From positions 1,752,117-1,816,116 of the forward strand of contig BCJX01000002.1 of assembly GCA_001600415.1 (NCBI GenBank): 64,000 nucleotides of DNA. The letters run 5' to 3'. The DNA is from Pascua guehoae (taxonomy: Eukaryota > Basidiomycota > Tremellomycetes > Trichosporonales > Trichosporonaceae). A program made the translations under genes and the position numbers. Below the pieces are notes generated by a model. That model worked only from the letters and a program-made list of their open reading frames with translations. It made no database searches and was not told where the DNA came from. Shown here piece by piece: positions 44,750-56,735 of this stretch. Positions within the stretch are counted from its first letter, which is position 1. Each line of letters opens with the position of its first letter.

Positions 44750-47677
44750 CTACTCTGGAATCCTTGGAAACCCATAACTCCCATAACTGCCCCGACTCCC
44801 CGTGCCGGTCCGCACACTGGCCGGCCGCGTCTGGAGGCGCCACCGACTATCCGAGCTCGTCGCCGCGTCGTCGTACTCGAGCGGCGGCGTCTCGCCCATT
44901 TCGCCCGGGTCGCTACTCGCCGGCCCCAGGGGGCGGAGCGGCACCTCTTTGCCTCCGTCTGCTCCTTGGCCGCCCGCATTGCCCTTTTTCCCAATGCGGA
45001 ATATGCGCTTGCGCGTGGCCTTGACCTCGCCCGCGGGCGTGGCGACGGGCGTCGCGGGGCTCGCGCGGCCGAGGTACGGAAACGAGCGGACGGCAATGTG
45101 CTCGTGGGCGCGCGCGTAGGGGCTGAGCGTGTTGGCCGACAGGCTGAGGGTGGCGAGCTGCGAGACGCTGTTGTTGAGCGGGATGGTGATGCGGGAGGGA
45201 CCGGGGCGGAGGAAGCCCGACGACGTCGTGGGGAGGGCCGAGGTTGTGGCGGCCGAGAGCGGGGCAGAGTGGGCAGAGTGGGGCGAGAGGGGGTTGGAGT
45301 GCGAGTGCGTCGGGCGGGCAGGGCGGCGCGCCACGGGCTGCGCGGGGGGCACGGGGTAGCTCGTGGCGCGTTCGCGCGATAGGCGCGGGGGGTGGGTTGG
45401 GCTGCTCGGCTCCGAGACGCGCGGGCGGCCGCCGTCCCATGACCCGCGCGCACGGCTGGGCGAATGAGTGCGGCGACCCGCGGCGAGGGGCGACCCCGAG
45501 CGCAGGCCAAGGGGTTTCGGACGCGCGTGTGCCATGTCCGAGTGCGTCGTGAGCGTGCGCCGAAGGGTGCCTACAGGGGGGTGCGTGTAGCCCATGTGGC
45601 CGGCCGCAGAGTTGGGTGGTGCGCGGAGGCTCTGGAAATGTCAGCGGGGGTGCTTGGGTGGGGACAATTTGGCTGGGACGGAGTGGGAAGAAGAAGCGGA
45701 TGCCCGTCGGAGACGAGCACCGCCATAGATATAGCAACACACATGGACAGAAACTCACCCCAACGGTCGACGACGCGCCCACACTGCTCGCCCGCGCCGT
45801 GACGCTGCCCGTGGCGGTCCCCGCGGTGCCGGCGGGGGACGGCATGGGCCCAAAGCCGCTCTCGCTGGGCGCGCGGATCTGGGACTGGGCATGGAACACG
45901 CGTGGGCGCGTGACGACGCCGCCGCCGACGGCGGGGAACGACTCCCATGCGACGGCGATGCTGCCCGCCGCCGACGGCGCGGCCGAGTGCGAGGGTGATG
46001 TCCGGCTGGGTGTCCGGCTGGGAGTACGCATGTGGCCGCGGGTGCGGTTGCGGTCGGCATAACTTGGCCCGCCCATTCCTGTGCGCGTGTGGGCCGTGCG
46101 GGCTGTGCCGGTCGCGCTGTGGCTGCGCTCGACATGGGGCAGGGAGGGGGAGGGATGGGTGAGGCCGAGGTCGAGGTCGAGCGAGTCGTCGTCGTCGGAC
46201 ACGTTGCCGTCGTCCTCGTCGTCCTCTTCGTCGCCGCTCGATCCGCCGTCCGCGACGTCCATCAGGCTGCCAAGACCGCGGCCCGCGCCGCCGCGCCGGG
46301 ACTTTTCCCACAGCCTCCCGAAGGCCTCGTAGCCCGAGTGCGTCGGGAGACCCTCGGGGCGGAGGCCGTACGTCGGGTCGTAGTTTTCAATATCTGGAAA
46401 GACCGTGTACGACGTGGGCGACTCGGAGAGGCCGGCGCCGGGCGAGGCCCGCTCCCGGTCGCGCTCCCGGTCGCGGTCACGCTCGCGCGACCCCGGGATG
46501 CGGTGCACGCCTCTTCTCCGTGGCGTGCTGTGGCTCGTGCTCGCGCCGGCGTTGGACGCCGACGACATGGACGCCGACAGCGGCCGGGTAAACGGCTCGT
46601 GGGGCGAGGCTGCGAGCTCGCCAAACTCGTCGCGCTCCTCGCGCTCGCTGTCGTCGTAGTTTGGCGTCGGCGGCGGGGGCGCCGGCTGGTCGCCGTCGCG
46701 GTACGCGCCTGCTCCAGGCTCGACCGTGGCGGCGCCCGAAAACCAGCGCTGCGACAAGCGGTGGATGATGCCGGGCAGGTCTTCGCGGAACATTTCTCGC
46801 AGCTGGCCCTCAATCTCCTGCTGGAGGTAGCCGCGGATCACGTCGACCGAGTCAAACGTGCTGCTCACGTCGACGTTTTGCAACGGGTCGTTTTTGAATA
46901 CGAGCGTAATCCCCTTGCTGGCCGAGACGACCAGGATCAGGATCGCACGCAGGTGCAGCTTGGACAGCCGCAGTGTCATGGGCACGAGCAAGGGTTGGTT
47001 GGCCAGCAGCGGCGTCGAGATCGGCAGTGTAGACGACCCAGAGAGGTTGGGGTTGTGCGATAGTGGATTCGCCTGCACACGGCACCGCACCTCGATCCAC
47101 GCGTCGCCTTGGTAGCCCAGCCGCAGGATGCCCCGGAAGCGGTCCACCGAGAGGTCTCCGATTTCCAGCAGTGTGAGCGTCGGTGGCTACCGTCAGCATG
47201 TAGTCATTAGTGGGCAGAGCAGGCCGAGAACCAGTGATCGTCTCGATTGAAGGGGAGCGTGGTCATCTCTTTGGCAAGCGGAGCGTAGGTGTCGCCTGGC
47301 TTCCTGGGGTCTCGGCCGACCACATCTCTGCAACGGTCTTCTCCTCTTGCTTCGCACTGCCACTCGCTTCGCACGACGTCCATCACTGCTTGCGCCACCC
47401 CTCACTTCAGCCACTCCCGCCACCCTTCACCGCACCACCCATCAGACGTGACCACCACGCCCACCACCGCCCGAACCCGCGCCACCTACACCGCACCTCC
47501 ACCCCCACCCGTGCCCGAACCCACCTGCGTGCCCATATTCAAGTCGACGACCTCGATGCGGCCCTGGATCACCGGCGGCTTGTTGCCCTTGTTGAGCGCC
47601 GTCTCGAGCATGACCTTGGCGTCGTCGTAGAACGCGGGCGAAAACGCCGTCGACCACGAGGGGAACACGAACGACAT
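44750..47677 (-). CDS. MDM34: MDM34, ERMES complex subunit
   Basis: Exons 47525-47677, 45759-47186 and 44750-45631 join in phase to 820 residues. Mdm34 is the mitochondrial outer-membrane side SMP-domain subunit of ERMES, which tethers the ER to mitochondria and transfers phospholipids. The SMP domain spans about residues 1-215. It starts MSFVFPSWSTAF, contains ALNKGNKPPVIQGRIEVVDL and GITLVFKNDPLQNV, and ends REMFREDLPGIIHRLSQRW, all closely family-like. The remainder is Ser/Pro/Arg-rich and disordered, with an RERDRDRERDR repeat and acidic patches. At 820 residues it is longer than typical ascomycete forms. Introns are 338 and 127 nt. The first joins MGTQ to PPTLTLLEIGDL, matching the family at that point. 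Confidence 0.93.
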
Positions 47678-48870
47678 GGCGGGGTGTTGGAGGTGCGGCG
47701 TGGGGGGCTAGGAGGGGGGGGGAGGGGGGTGAAGGAGTGTAGTGTTGTGGGTGGGCCAAGTTTGTTGAGCCTGGTATTTTTGGGTGTGACAAGTAGGTTT
47801 GTGGTATGTCCTTGTCGTCTGCGATCGCAGTTATTCTCGCGCGTATGCCTCAGATATCGTGTATGTCGGCGGGGAGCGGACGGTGGATAGGTGGTGGGCG
47901 GGGGTGGTGGACGCGGTGGGCTGTGGGAGTGGTCGCGCGACCAGCTGACCAGACCGGCCCGAAGAATGTCGCGAGTCGAAAGTTGCAGGCTGCAGGTTGC
48001 AGGGGTCGAGCTGCGTGTTGTTGGTGTACAACAGGGTATTCTTAGCGCATGTCGGGGTGGTGGTACAGTGTGCGCTGGCGACAACGAGAGCGACACGAGC
48101 AAGAGAGGAGGCGATGAGAAACGGCGAGTAGTATGAGCGAGTAAGACGAGTGTACTGCGGGTCGACGTTTGCCTGGACGCTAGTAGGCTAACGCATAACG
48201 CAAGTGGCAGCCAGCCGGCAATGGTGCGCGTCCGTCGGGTCTGTCGGCTGGACTGGGCGGCAAAACATGCATTCGCTCGCTGCAAATCCGCTGTGCCGCT
48301 CAGAACCCGCTGAGGAATGTAGATTTACACCGTGGCCGATATTTGATCCCGCTCCCGACGACCCAACGCCATGGTAACGCCACCCGGAACCCACTTTGAT
48401 CAACAGCCTGCAGCCTGTTCAGCCACCACCTGCACCACAGGCACGGGGGCTTGCAACCAGTTGAACATGTGACCTCTGTGTCCATGTCGATGACTTTCTG
48501 GACGCGTTAGAGTGTGGTTCGATTGATCCATCGTCACGTTAAACATCTAGCGCGTCTCGCGGTCCCACATCTTGTTTGTCACCCTCACCCTCTTGGGCCC
48601 TGGGCAAAGTGGTACCCAGACCCTAGAGTAGTATATCGCACAGTGCAGGTGCATTACATCTTTCGCGATCGACGACTGCTCTACGGCTGCCTTCTTTCTC
48701 GACAACTGCGCCGCCCAGCGGCGGCCATACTCAGCTACCACCCTCCCTTTGTTGGCACTCTTTCTCTCATTGGCTTCTCGCTCCCACATCTTCTCGACGT
48801 CGACTCCGCTCGCCTTGACCATGTCCCCACCATATTCAGCGGCCTTCGTGCCGGCTAGCACGGGGCGGGT
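47678..48870. other. region upstream of MDM34 and downstream of the Cys6/coiled-coil gene
   Basis: This is 1.2 kb. The MDM34-proximal part (47700-47950) is G-rich on the plus strand and should contain the MDM34 promoter. In 48547-48870 the frame of the next minus-strand gene continues open beyond its TGA (see findings). No independent gene is supported. Confidence 0.5.
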
Positions 48871-50081
48871 TCACTCGTGGGGGTCTTGACCCGCGTCGGC
48901 CTCGGTGCCGGATGGGTTGGCCCGGCGCTGCAGGTCAGTCACATTGGCGTCCAGGTAGCTCACCGCCTCTTCGAGCTTTTGAATTTTGAGGTTTCGGTCG
49001 TTTAGGGCGATTTCGAGCTGTTTAATCTTGCTAGACGACTCTTGGATGAGCGTCTTCATCTGATTCTGGCACTTGGCCACGGTAGACTTGAGCACAGCGA
49101 TAGTAATGTCCCGCGACGCCACTTCATTTTCAGTGTTCTGGACAGTGCTTTGGTACGCCACGTCGTCAGCGTCGAGCCAGGTGACCATCGCCTTCTCGTG
49201 CTCGAGATCCGCCTCGAGCGCCTTTATGTGGCTGTGTCGGTCCTTGAGGTCCGACTTGAGCATTTCGATCTCCCTGTCCCGGCTTTCGAGGTCCACCTTC
49301 AGCGAGTCGATTTTGCTCTCGCTGGCCTCAAAAGCCTCTTGAAACACTACGAGTGTGGTGGTGTGGGCGTCAACTTCGGCACTGAGTTTCGTAATTTCGT
49401 TCTCGGCCGTCTTGAGAGCCGCCTCTAGCTTCTCTTTCTCATCAGCCGCAGCCAGCGAGGCCGAGGGTGATAGCGCAAGCGAACGTGTGCCGGTGGGGAG
49501 GGCTGTGTCATCCTCTTCGTCGTCGCGCTTCCGCTTCACCCCCGTCTTGGGTTCGTTGGCATCTTCGACCCGTTCGGCCTTGACGCCAGTACCAGCCGAA
49601 CGCGTGCCTGCATAATCAGTTGTCTATCACCGGTTCAGTTGGCCCTGTGCGCACTTACCATTGGGAGTGTCGGGCTTGCCAGGCTTGCCGGGCTTGCTGA
49701 CCTTGAGGAAGACGCCAGCCTCAGCGTCCCACTTCCACTCGAGCACCCCGCGATAGGTGGCGAGGGAGCAGCTGCCCTGCCCGTTTCCTTGGAAACAGTT
49801 CTTGCACTTGGTTGTGCGGAAGTGTTGGGGGCTGCTCCCCGGTTTCACCGCGCGAGCAAGGCATGGCCTTCCTTGGCTGGAGCATGCCGCACAGGAGATG
49901 ATGGACATGCTATTATGTTAATGACAGTCGGATTTATTGGTTTAATTACTCACTCGTACACGGGATCCCCGTTTAGGGTCCCCTCTGCGAGCTTGAAGCC
50001 AAACTTGTCCATCGAATGCGAGCCTTCCTCTTCTTTCACAGGCTTGGCTGGGTCGGAGGAAGAGCGTGAAGAGGCGGACAT
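48871..50081 (-). CDS. Cys6-cluster protein with C-terminal coiled coil
   Basis: Exons 49954-50081, 49659-49909 and 48871-49607 join in phase to 371 residues. The start MSASSRSSSDPAK is followed by DKFGFKLAEGTLNG. Exon 2 encodes six ordered cysteines, CAACSSQGRPC then CKNCFQGNGQGSC, i.e. C-x2-C-x6-C, about 18 residues, then C-x2-C-x8-C. This resembles a Zn(II)2Cys6 cluster with a stretched linker. A nuclear-localisation-like KRKRDDEEDD follows, then a continuous coiled coil from about residue 175 to 350 rich in Leu, Glu and Lys heptads. Zinc cluster plus coiled coil suggests a dimeric DNA-binding protein, but binding is not shown, and the basic residues normally around the first cysteines are sparse. 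Introns are 44 and 51 nt. Confidence 0.75.
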
Positions 50082-50855
50082 GGCGGGCTGATCGAGGGAA
50101 GGGGGACTTTTGCCAGTGGCGAGCTACAACGGCAACAGTGACAGACGAGAGGGAGGGGAGAGTGGTGAGACTAATGTAAGTGGGGTAAGGTAGATGGGTA
50201 GGTGGACGGGTAGAAGGGATGATGGGTGGATGAAAAGGATGGGTGAATGGAAAGAAGGAAGAGTGAACAGATGAATGTGAGAACGGACATGATTATAAGG
50301 ACAGGCAAAGATGCGAAGGAAGGGTGGCCACGAGGGAAGGAAAGGAAGGAAAAGGAGAGGGAAGGAAGGCAGAAAGGAAGGAAGGCAGAAAGGAAGGAAG
50401 GCAGAAAGGAAGGAAGGAAGGAAGGAAGGAAGACAGAAAGAAAAGAAGGAAGGGCAGAGGGAGGAACGGAAAGAAGGCAGGAAAGAAGAAATCAACGGGT
50501 GAAAGAGGGAAAGTGGTATACACGCAGGAGCGTGTCCCGCCTCAGTGTGGCGACCCCGAGCACCCAGTGTCCTATACCATGCTCCATTTCATGCAGCATA
50601 CGACAAGATACGACCCTGATTTCTGGTGCGTCAATGGCCTGTCGTCTCGAGATGTAGCCTGCGGCATCCCATTAATAGAAGCCATGGAGGGCGAGTGAAT
50701 CACCTAGTACGTTACGATGATACCTTGTGTGCAACGAGTGGCAGGAACCGGTTGTCAGGGCACAAGCAGCCATCAGTATCCGGTTGCGACGCCACAGTGT
50801 GAGCATGTAAGGGAAACAATGCGCTTCATCCCAAACAAACACTCTCCAACTCGCT
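50082..50855. other. intergenic region with polypurine tract
   Basis: This is 774 bases between two minus-strand genes. The stretch 50147-50510 is almost entirely purine on the plus strand, with AGGA/GGAAGGCAG repeats at 50330-50460. It lies about 70 to 430 bases upstream of the Cys6/coiled-coil gene, in its promoter. Confidence 0.65.
50320..50500. repeat. (GGAA)n / GGAAGGCAGAAA polypurine repeat
   Basis: Tandem GGAAGGCAGAAA units grade into pure GGAA repeats. It is an almost uninterrupted purine strand able, in principle, to form triplex or slipped structures. Confidence 0.9.
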
Positions 50856-52200
50856 CTACAGGTTGTATGCCGCGACCAGCCGCTCCATCCGCAACGACTG
50901 TCGACAGAGGGGACATTCCATCTTGTCCAGGCCGCCGAGACATCCCCAGCAGAAGATGTGGCCACACTCTGTGACGGCCGTGGTGCCGCCAGACCCCTCT
51001 CCGGTGCCGTGTGGTTCGAGGCACAGCGTGCACTGGCGCTCTGGCAGCTCTCGTGCTTCCGGGGTGAGGTAAGTGTTGGGTGCATCGTAGTCGGTGGTTG
51101 CCGTGACGACGACCGAGTCCTCGGGCGCAGGGACGGGGGTGGGGCCAGGCTCTGCCCGGGTGTCCTTTTGCAGGACCGTGGTGTGGGAGAGCGTCCCCGA
51201 CGAGGTCGAGGCCGAGGGTCGGGGGAAGAGGCGGTAGAGGAGTGGGAGTGCCATGAGGAAGCCGAGGGGCTCATAGGTAGGTGCGCGGTGTTCAGGTGGA
51301 CGCGGTGCAAGGTCAGAGATCTGTGGGGTTAGAACGAGTCCGTCAACGATTAACCCACGTATCCGACGCCCGTGAGTCGGCGCGCAACCTCGTAGAAGCG
51401 CCCTCCAAAGAGGAACCACACGAGGTGGATCTCAGGCAAGCTCTGGCCGAGGGGAGACTCGAGGAAGCGGACAAGCCCAGACTTGAATCTCGCCCAGCGC
51501 GAATGCGACGCGTCGCCTTGGTGTCCGCGGAGGTAGTTGAGTGCTGATGGCGAGGTCACTGCTGTTGGGAGAAGGAGGAGGAGGATGGTGAGGAGTCGGC
51601 GCTGCGAGTCAGGACTGCCTCGTTTTGAGTTGGCACACATGCATACCTTTCGCGATGGAGGTCGTTGACGCGAGAGAACGTTGGGGAGGACGTCGGTGTA
51701 CTCCTCTCCGAGCGTTTGGCGTCCACGGCCAAACGTCAGCAACAGGTAGGCCGCACGGACAGCGAGGTCGATAAAGGTCTGTCGGTGCGCCAACCATCGT
51801 GTCCCTAGCAAGTCAGCAACTGGTTAGGACTGCAAGTAGACTTTGTTCCCAAGATTAGGTGCACGCCAACACGACTCATCGGAGTTGAGCGACAGTTGGA
51901 AGGAATGCGGGCAACTCCGCCAGGGATGGAGCTCAATCTCACCTGCAATGGATCGCAACAACTCAGAGACTAGTTCGGTCAAGCGCGATACTTGGGCAGT
52001 ATCTCTCTGATGTGACCTCACTGCACGTTAGCTACGGGCTTCTCGATCTGTAGCTCACAGATCTGGGCCTGGTTGGCGGGGTCGGGGGAGAGGCGGTCCC
52101 ATGGGTCGGGTGGTTCGAGGTCTTGTGGAGGAACGGCGCTGAGCAAGCCTTCGGCAGCCGCCACATGTTGTGTGTGGGCGACAGAGTTCCTGCTATCCAT
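50856..52200 (-). CDS. PEX10: PEX10, peroxisomal RING E3 ligase
   Basis: Exons 52059-52200, 51943-52020, 51647-51804, 51359-51601 and 50856-51320 join in phase to 361 residues, the usual Pex10 length. Pex10 is a peroxisomal membrane RING ligase that acts with Pex2 and Pex12 to ubiquitinate and recycle the import receptor Pex5. The N-terminal half has the family pattern ILRSHQRDTAQVSRLTELVS, and hydrophobic segments lie at AYLLLTF, LLTILLLLLP and LPEIHLVWFLF. The C3HC4 RING is at about residues 304-348: CTLC, CGHIFCWGC and CPLCRQ, ending AAYNL. All zinc ligands are present. Introns are 38, 138, 45 and 38 nt. Its start faces HOS2, 449 bases away. Confidence 0.93.
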
Positions 52201-52649
52201 GGCGAGTTGGTCGACGCCCAAGGTAGAGATGGTTTGGTGTGGTGTGGAAATGAGCGGTAGAGAGTTGGATGTTGCTGGGAGCTGAATGATCAAAGAGGTA
52301 CGGCAGTTGTAGTTGTGCGGCATTGCGCTCGGGCAAGAAATAGCCGGGGTCCCATCGGCGCTCGGCGCTCGGCGTGTCCACACTTAATCGACGCGGACGA
52401 GTTGTCACGCCCACGTGGGATTTGATTCCGCACTTTTGAGGTCTGTTGGGTGGCGAACGGCACAGAGTGTAGTGTGTTAACTGCTGTTCGAGTTGTTTCT
52501 CGTTTACTCTGCGTCCTCTTTTTCAATCCATCCATCCATCCACCCATCCGCACGCTCGACACAGAGCGCCATCCGCTCAAAAGAGGCCCAACGAGGCCCA
52601 CACGCGCCACCTCCGACAATCACCTCCGGCATCGGACACGGCGTACACC
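52201..52649. promoter_or_regulatory. divergent promoter region PEX10 / HOS2
   Basis: This is 449 bases between two outward-facing start codons and must contain elements for both genes. A (CATC)n stretch at 52528-52550 precedes HOS2. No TATA box or named site was recognised. Confidence 0.5.
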
Positions 52650-54183
52650 ATGACAACCATGCTTGACTACCCCACGTTTTCGGAGAGCCCGTTCTTCTTC
52701 GACAGGAGGAACCTCCATGTTCCCCAGGCCGAGACTGCACACGTCCAGGTGAGCTATTGGGATATCATACGCCTTCAGCTGACATTCAGTCACATTCTGC
52801 CCCGCGCGTCGCGTACTACCACCCAAAGGATGTGGGAAACTACCACTATGGCGTGAGTTGTCCCTGTCTTCTTCCTCAACTCACCCGCAGGAACGACATC
52901 CCATGCGCCCCCACCGCCTCGAGTTGACAAACAACCTGGTGCTCGGATACGGACTGCACGAGAAGATGTCCATGTATAACCCACGGCGCGCGACAGAGGA
53001 GGAGCTGTGCGAGTTTCACGACGAAGACTACATCAACTTTTTGAAACGCGTCACCCCTCGCAATGCTCAGCAGCTCACAAAGGATTATACGCTGTACAAC
53101 ATTGGAGACGACTGCCCGATCTTTCACGACATGTTCAACTTTTGCCAGCAGTACGCTGGCGGATCGCTGGCGGCGGCGCGCAAGCTGAGCCAAGGCGGGA
53201 CGGACATTGCCATCAACTGGAGCGGAGGGCTGCACCACGCCAAAAAGGGCGAGGCAAGCGGGTTCTGCTACGTCAACGACATTGTGCTCGGCATTCTCGA
53301 GCTGTTGAGATTCCACCCACGGGTGCTGTACATCGACATTGACATCCACCACGGCGACGGTGTGCAGGAGGCATTCTACCTGTCGAATCGCGTGCTCACC
53401 GTCTCGTTTCACAAGTACGCTGCCGACTTTTTCCCCGGGACTGGCAACCTGAGCGAAATTGGAGCCAACCTTGGAAAGCACTTTGCCATTAACGTGCCCC
53501 TCCTTGACGGCATTGACGACGAGAGCTACATTTCGCTCTTCAAGAGTGTCATGGAGCCAACCATTACAACGTTCCGCCCCAGTGCGATCGTTCTGCAGTG
53601 CGGCGCCGACTCGCTGGGCTGCGACCGCCTCGGCACGTTCAACCTGTCGATTGCGGCGCACGGCGAGTGTGTCCGATTCATCAAGACGTTTGGTCTCCCT
53701 CTCCTCGCGCTCGGTGGCGGTGGCTACCGCCAGAGCTCTGTCGCGCGCTGCTGGGCATACGAGACGGGTGTCCTCGCAGGCGCCGAGCTGCCCAACGAGC
53801 TGCCCCCAAACAACTATTACGAGTTTTTCGGGCCAGACTACTCGCTCCACCCGCCCCTCTCGGGCCGCATCCAGAACGCCAACACGCGCCAGTCGCTCGA
53901 GCGCATCCGCGTGTCCATCCGCGAAAAGCTGCGGTACCTCAACGGCGCGCCGAGCGTGCAGATGCAGGAGATTCCGCCAGATCTGCAGGGCTTTCTCGAG
54001 TCCGAGGAGCGAAAACGCGAGGAGCGCGAGGAAGACGCCAACAATGGTACGGCGGGCGAAGAACGCAGCGATGGGCCGCTCAAGCGCAACGAGTTTTTCG
54101 ACCTCGAGGTCGGCGGCGACGGGTTTGGCGCGAGCGGCGCGGCTGAAAACGGGTCGCGCGGGAAACGGACAATGCGGTTTTAG
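52650..54183 (+). CDS. HOS2: class I histone deacetylase, HOS2/HDAC3 type
   Basis: Exons 52650-52748, 52790-52852 and 52891-54183 give 484 residues. Class I deacetylases remove acetyl groups from histone lysines with a zinc ion; Hos2/HDAC3 works in the Set3/SMRT-type corepressor complex. All active-site elements are present: VGNYHYG, PHRLELT, the [16 protein letters not shown] block near residue 169, DIDIHHGDG near 203, [14 protein letters not shown], and GGGGY with the catalytic Tyr near 333. Similarity to HDAC3 is strongest in [14 protein letters not shown] and [11 protein letters not shown]. The N-terminal 33-residue exon is an extension; the C-terminal tail is acidic and charged. Introns are 41 and 38 nt. 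Confidence 0.93.
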
Positions 54184-54519
54184 CGTGCGGCCACAGTGCC
54201 GACGAGACGAGTGACGCGAGTGAGTGGGCGAAGCAACTCGCTCGCCGCTGCACTCTTCTGCTGGCCGCCGTTTGCCGACGCACGCACTCGCCCTGCTGCC
54301 CGCATGACGTGCCAGCCTGTAGCCCAGGGAACAGTGACATACCCCCGCCTCCACTCGATCCCCCCGCATCCGCATACCCATGTTGTACTCTACCGTAGCC
54401 CTATTTCATGCATAATGTACACCGAAAAGAGAGTTTACTGCTTACTTCTGTGGCCGTCGGTCGCTGCGTGTGTGCGCTCTACAACCCACATTCTCGCTTG
54501 CTCGCCGCAACCCATCCGC
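54184..54519. other. convergent intergenic region HOS2 / ubiquitin-like gene
   Basis: This is 336 bases separating two stop codons. It presumably holds both 3' UTRs. Nothing else seen. Confidence 0.5.
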
Positions 54520-55763
54520 TTAGACGCCACCGCCCATACCTGACGTCAGCCCAGCCATAGACACAGCCACAGGTCGTTCCGCCTCTTTCCAGTGCCAAGA
54601 AGTCAAGAAGTACTCACCCGCCACACCGACGACATCGCGAATCTTTGCGGCCTCATTTGCCGAGAGGCGGCCCTTCATGGCGACGAGGAACGTGTCAAAG
54701 ACAAAGTCTGCGTCCTTGCTGGTTGCAAACTCTTCCTCGCAGAGGGCGTGGATCTTTTGCCAAAACTCGGGGCTCGCAGCCACGTCGTGGAAGGCGCGCG
54801 ACGACACGGGGCTGGCCGTCTCGCTCACATCGTACATGCTCACGTCGGACGAGCACGCGCCGTCGTCGGTCGTGACGGTCAGCAGGGGCGGCTGCGACGT
54901 GACGCTCGACATGGACACGTTGGAGAGGGTGCGCCCGTGCCCGTTTCCGTGGGAAGGGGGCTGGCGTGTGGATGCGGCCGCACCGAGGCCCGCGGAAGCA
55001 GCTGCGCCTGCGGCTGCACCGCCTGCAGCTGCGGCGGGAAGAGTGGCCGACGGCGCTGGCGCAGGGGCAGGCTCGGGAGCCTTGACGGGCGACGTGCTCC
55101 GCTTCACCATGAGGTGGACGACGGACCCGTCCTCGAGCCCATACTCCTTCAGGAGCTTGGTGTCCGCCAGCGCCTTGCCCTTGAGCAGGAGGCGCTGTGC
55201 GTCCGCGGGCGGCGCGGCGGATGCGGCCGTAGAGACTGCCTCTTTGAGGTCGGCGACGCTGTCCGACAGGCGCGCAGAGACAGTCACCGTCAGCGACGGC
55301 TTGAGGCACTTGATCGTGAGCTTGACCGCGGCATCTGGGCGTTAGCACTGGCGTGGGGGAACAGGTATCTGTCATCGTCGTCGTGCTCGAGGTTGACGAG
55401 GATTAGAGTGTGGTGCGAAACACGACCAGTCCGAGCATGACCCAACATCCAACCCCCACCCCTCCGTCGCGACCCAAGCTTCCCCCAACACTGTACTCTC
55501 CCAATTGTCTCCCCCCCCCCCCCCACCACACAGCCCTGCAACTCACCCTTGACGCCGCCATCCTCGTCAATCTCCGGGGGCGGCGCGACCGGCACGCCCA
55601 CGGGGGGCACCTTGCGCGGCCGCTCGGCTGGCGGCGGCGCATAGTCGGCCGCATAGTTTACAGGACGCCCCGCGAGCGTCGAGACGTAGCGCGTCGCAAA
55701 CGCCTTTTCCTCGGCGAGGCGTTCGCCAGCGAGCGGCGTGTCGGCGGCACCGGCGGCACTCAT
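54520..55763 (-). CDS. ubiquitin-like domain protein
   Basis: Exons 55547-55763, 54618-55334 and 54520-54539 join in phase to 317 residues. The N-terminal 73 residues (FATRYVSTLAGRPVNYAADY and a Pro-rich end) are followed by a ubiquitin-like fold at about residues 75-150: LTIKCLKPSLTVTV, QRLLLKGKALADTKLLKEYG and VVHLMVK. An Ala/Pro-rich linker leads to a C-terminal helical region, SPEFWQKIHALCEEEF then AAKIRDVVGVAGMGGGV. The last 20-nt exon was chosen because it replaces a longer unspliced tail with the short GMGGGV end and has a CTGACGTCAG acceptor. The layout recalls fungal Get5/Ubl4-type proteins of tail-anchored protein insertion, but I cannot confirm this. Intron 1 (212 nt) contains a 14-nt C run on the opposite strand. 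Confidence 0.75.
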
Positions 55764-56735
55764 GGTGAGAACAAGTGGCTAGTGGCGAGTAGTGGGCTTG
55801 GGGGAGAGGCGCGACAAGGGTGGGGGAAGCAGTGAGCGGGAGGCGAGGGGGGTGAGGCACGACGGTGAGAAGTAGCAAGAGGTTAAGAGATGGGCTTGGC
55901 GAAGAGGCGGTGTTGGTATCTCGGAGTGGTGGCTCGTTTGGGATCTGTCGCTTGTATCCGTTTATCCGTTTGGTGGTGACGACGTGACGTCCAAGTCGGA
56001 GCACAATGCACGCGGCACGTAACATGCGGTGCGACTCGTTTGGTTCCGCTTGTCCTGATTGCCACGTGGGTGACTCACGTGACTCTTTTGAAGCGCCAAC
56101 TGCTCCAGAGGCACATGAAAGGCGGTGGGGTAGAGCTGTGGCGGCATCGACTACAGGTGCGCAGTGTCGACTACCACTAGTACCACTGCTGATGAATGGG
56201 CAGGTCAGCATACTGACGAGTACGGAAGGTTGTAGCAACAACTGTGCGTCTGCGTGGGTGCTCCTGCGTCGAGCGGGTACTCGAAGCACAGCTGTGGCAG
56301 GCACTCGTGGGCACTCGTATCTCGCAACGACGTGTCGTCGCCAAGCTGTGGCGGCCTGGTGGACAATGACCGGCAAAGGTGCCTACGACAGTACGACGCA
56401 GGGGGTCAACGAGGGTTCTCCTGCGTCTGTCACTGATCTCGGGCACCATGTAGGCGCTTGGCATATCTGTGGGCTCTACACTTTGCCTCTGTCACCTCGC
56501 CCCTATACGCTTGGCCTGATGCTCTGGGCAACTGTATAGTGGGCCACGACGCACCTGCATCTAGTCAATCTACATCAGCCACGCCACCGACTCGGGCCAT
56601 AAGACTGGAGCCCGGTGCAAACCCACCTCTGTCGCCCAGGTACCTAGGAATCCACCACTAATTTTTCATCCTTCTTGTCCTCTCCTCTCCAGGTTATCAC
56701 GAGGTTTTCGCCACGATCGCACCGCAACTGCCACG
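55764..56735. other. divergent intergenic region
   Basis: This is 972 bases between the ubiquitin-like gene (-) and the second SDR (+). It should contain both promoters. I found no joinable exon, tRNA or repeat. Confidence 0.5.

Noticed and set aside
52876..54381. 501-codon open frame antisense to HOS2
   Set aside because: It mirrors the HOS2 exon, has no family resemblance, and long antisense frames are expected where third codon positions are strongly G/C.
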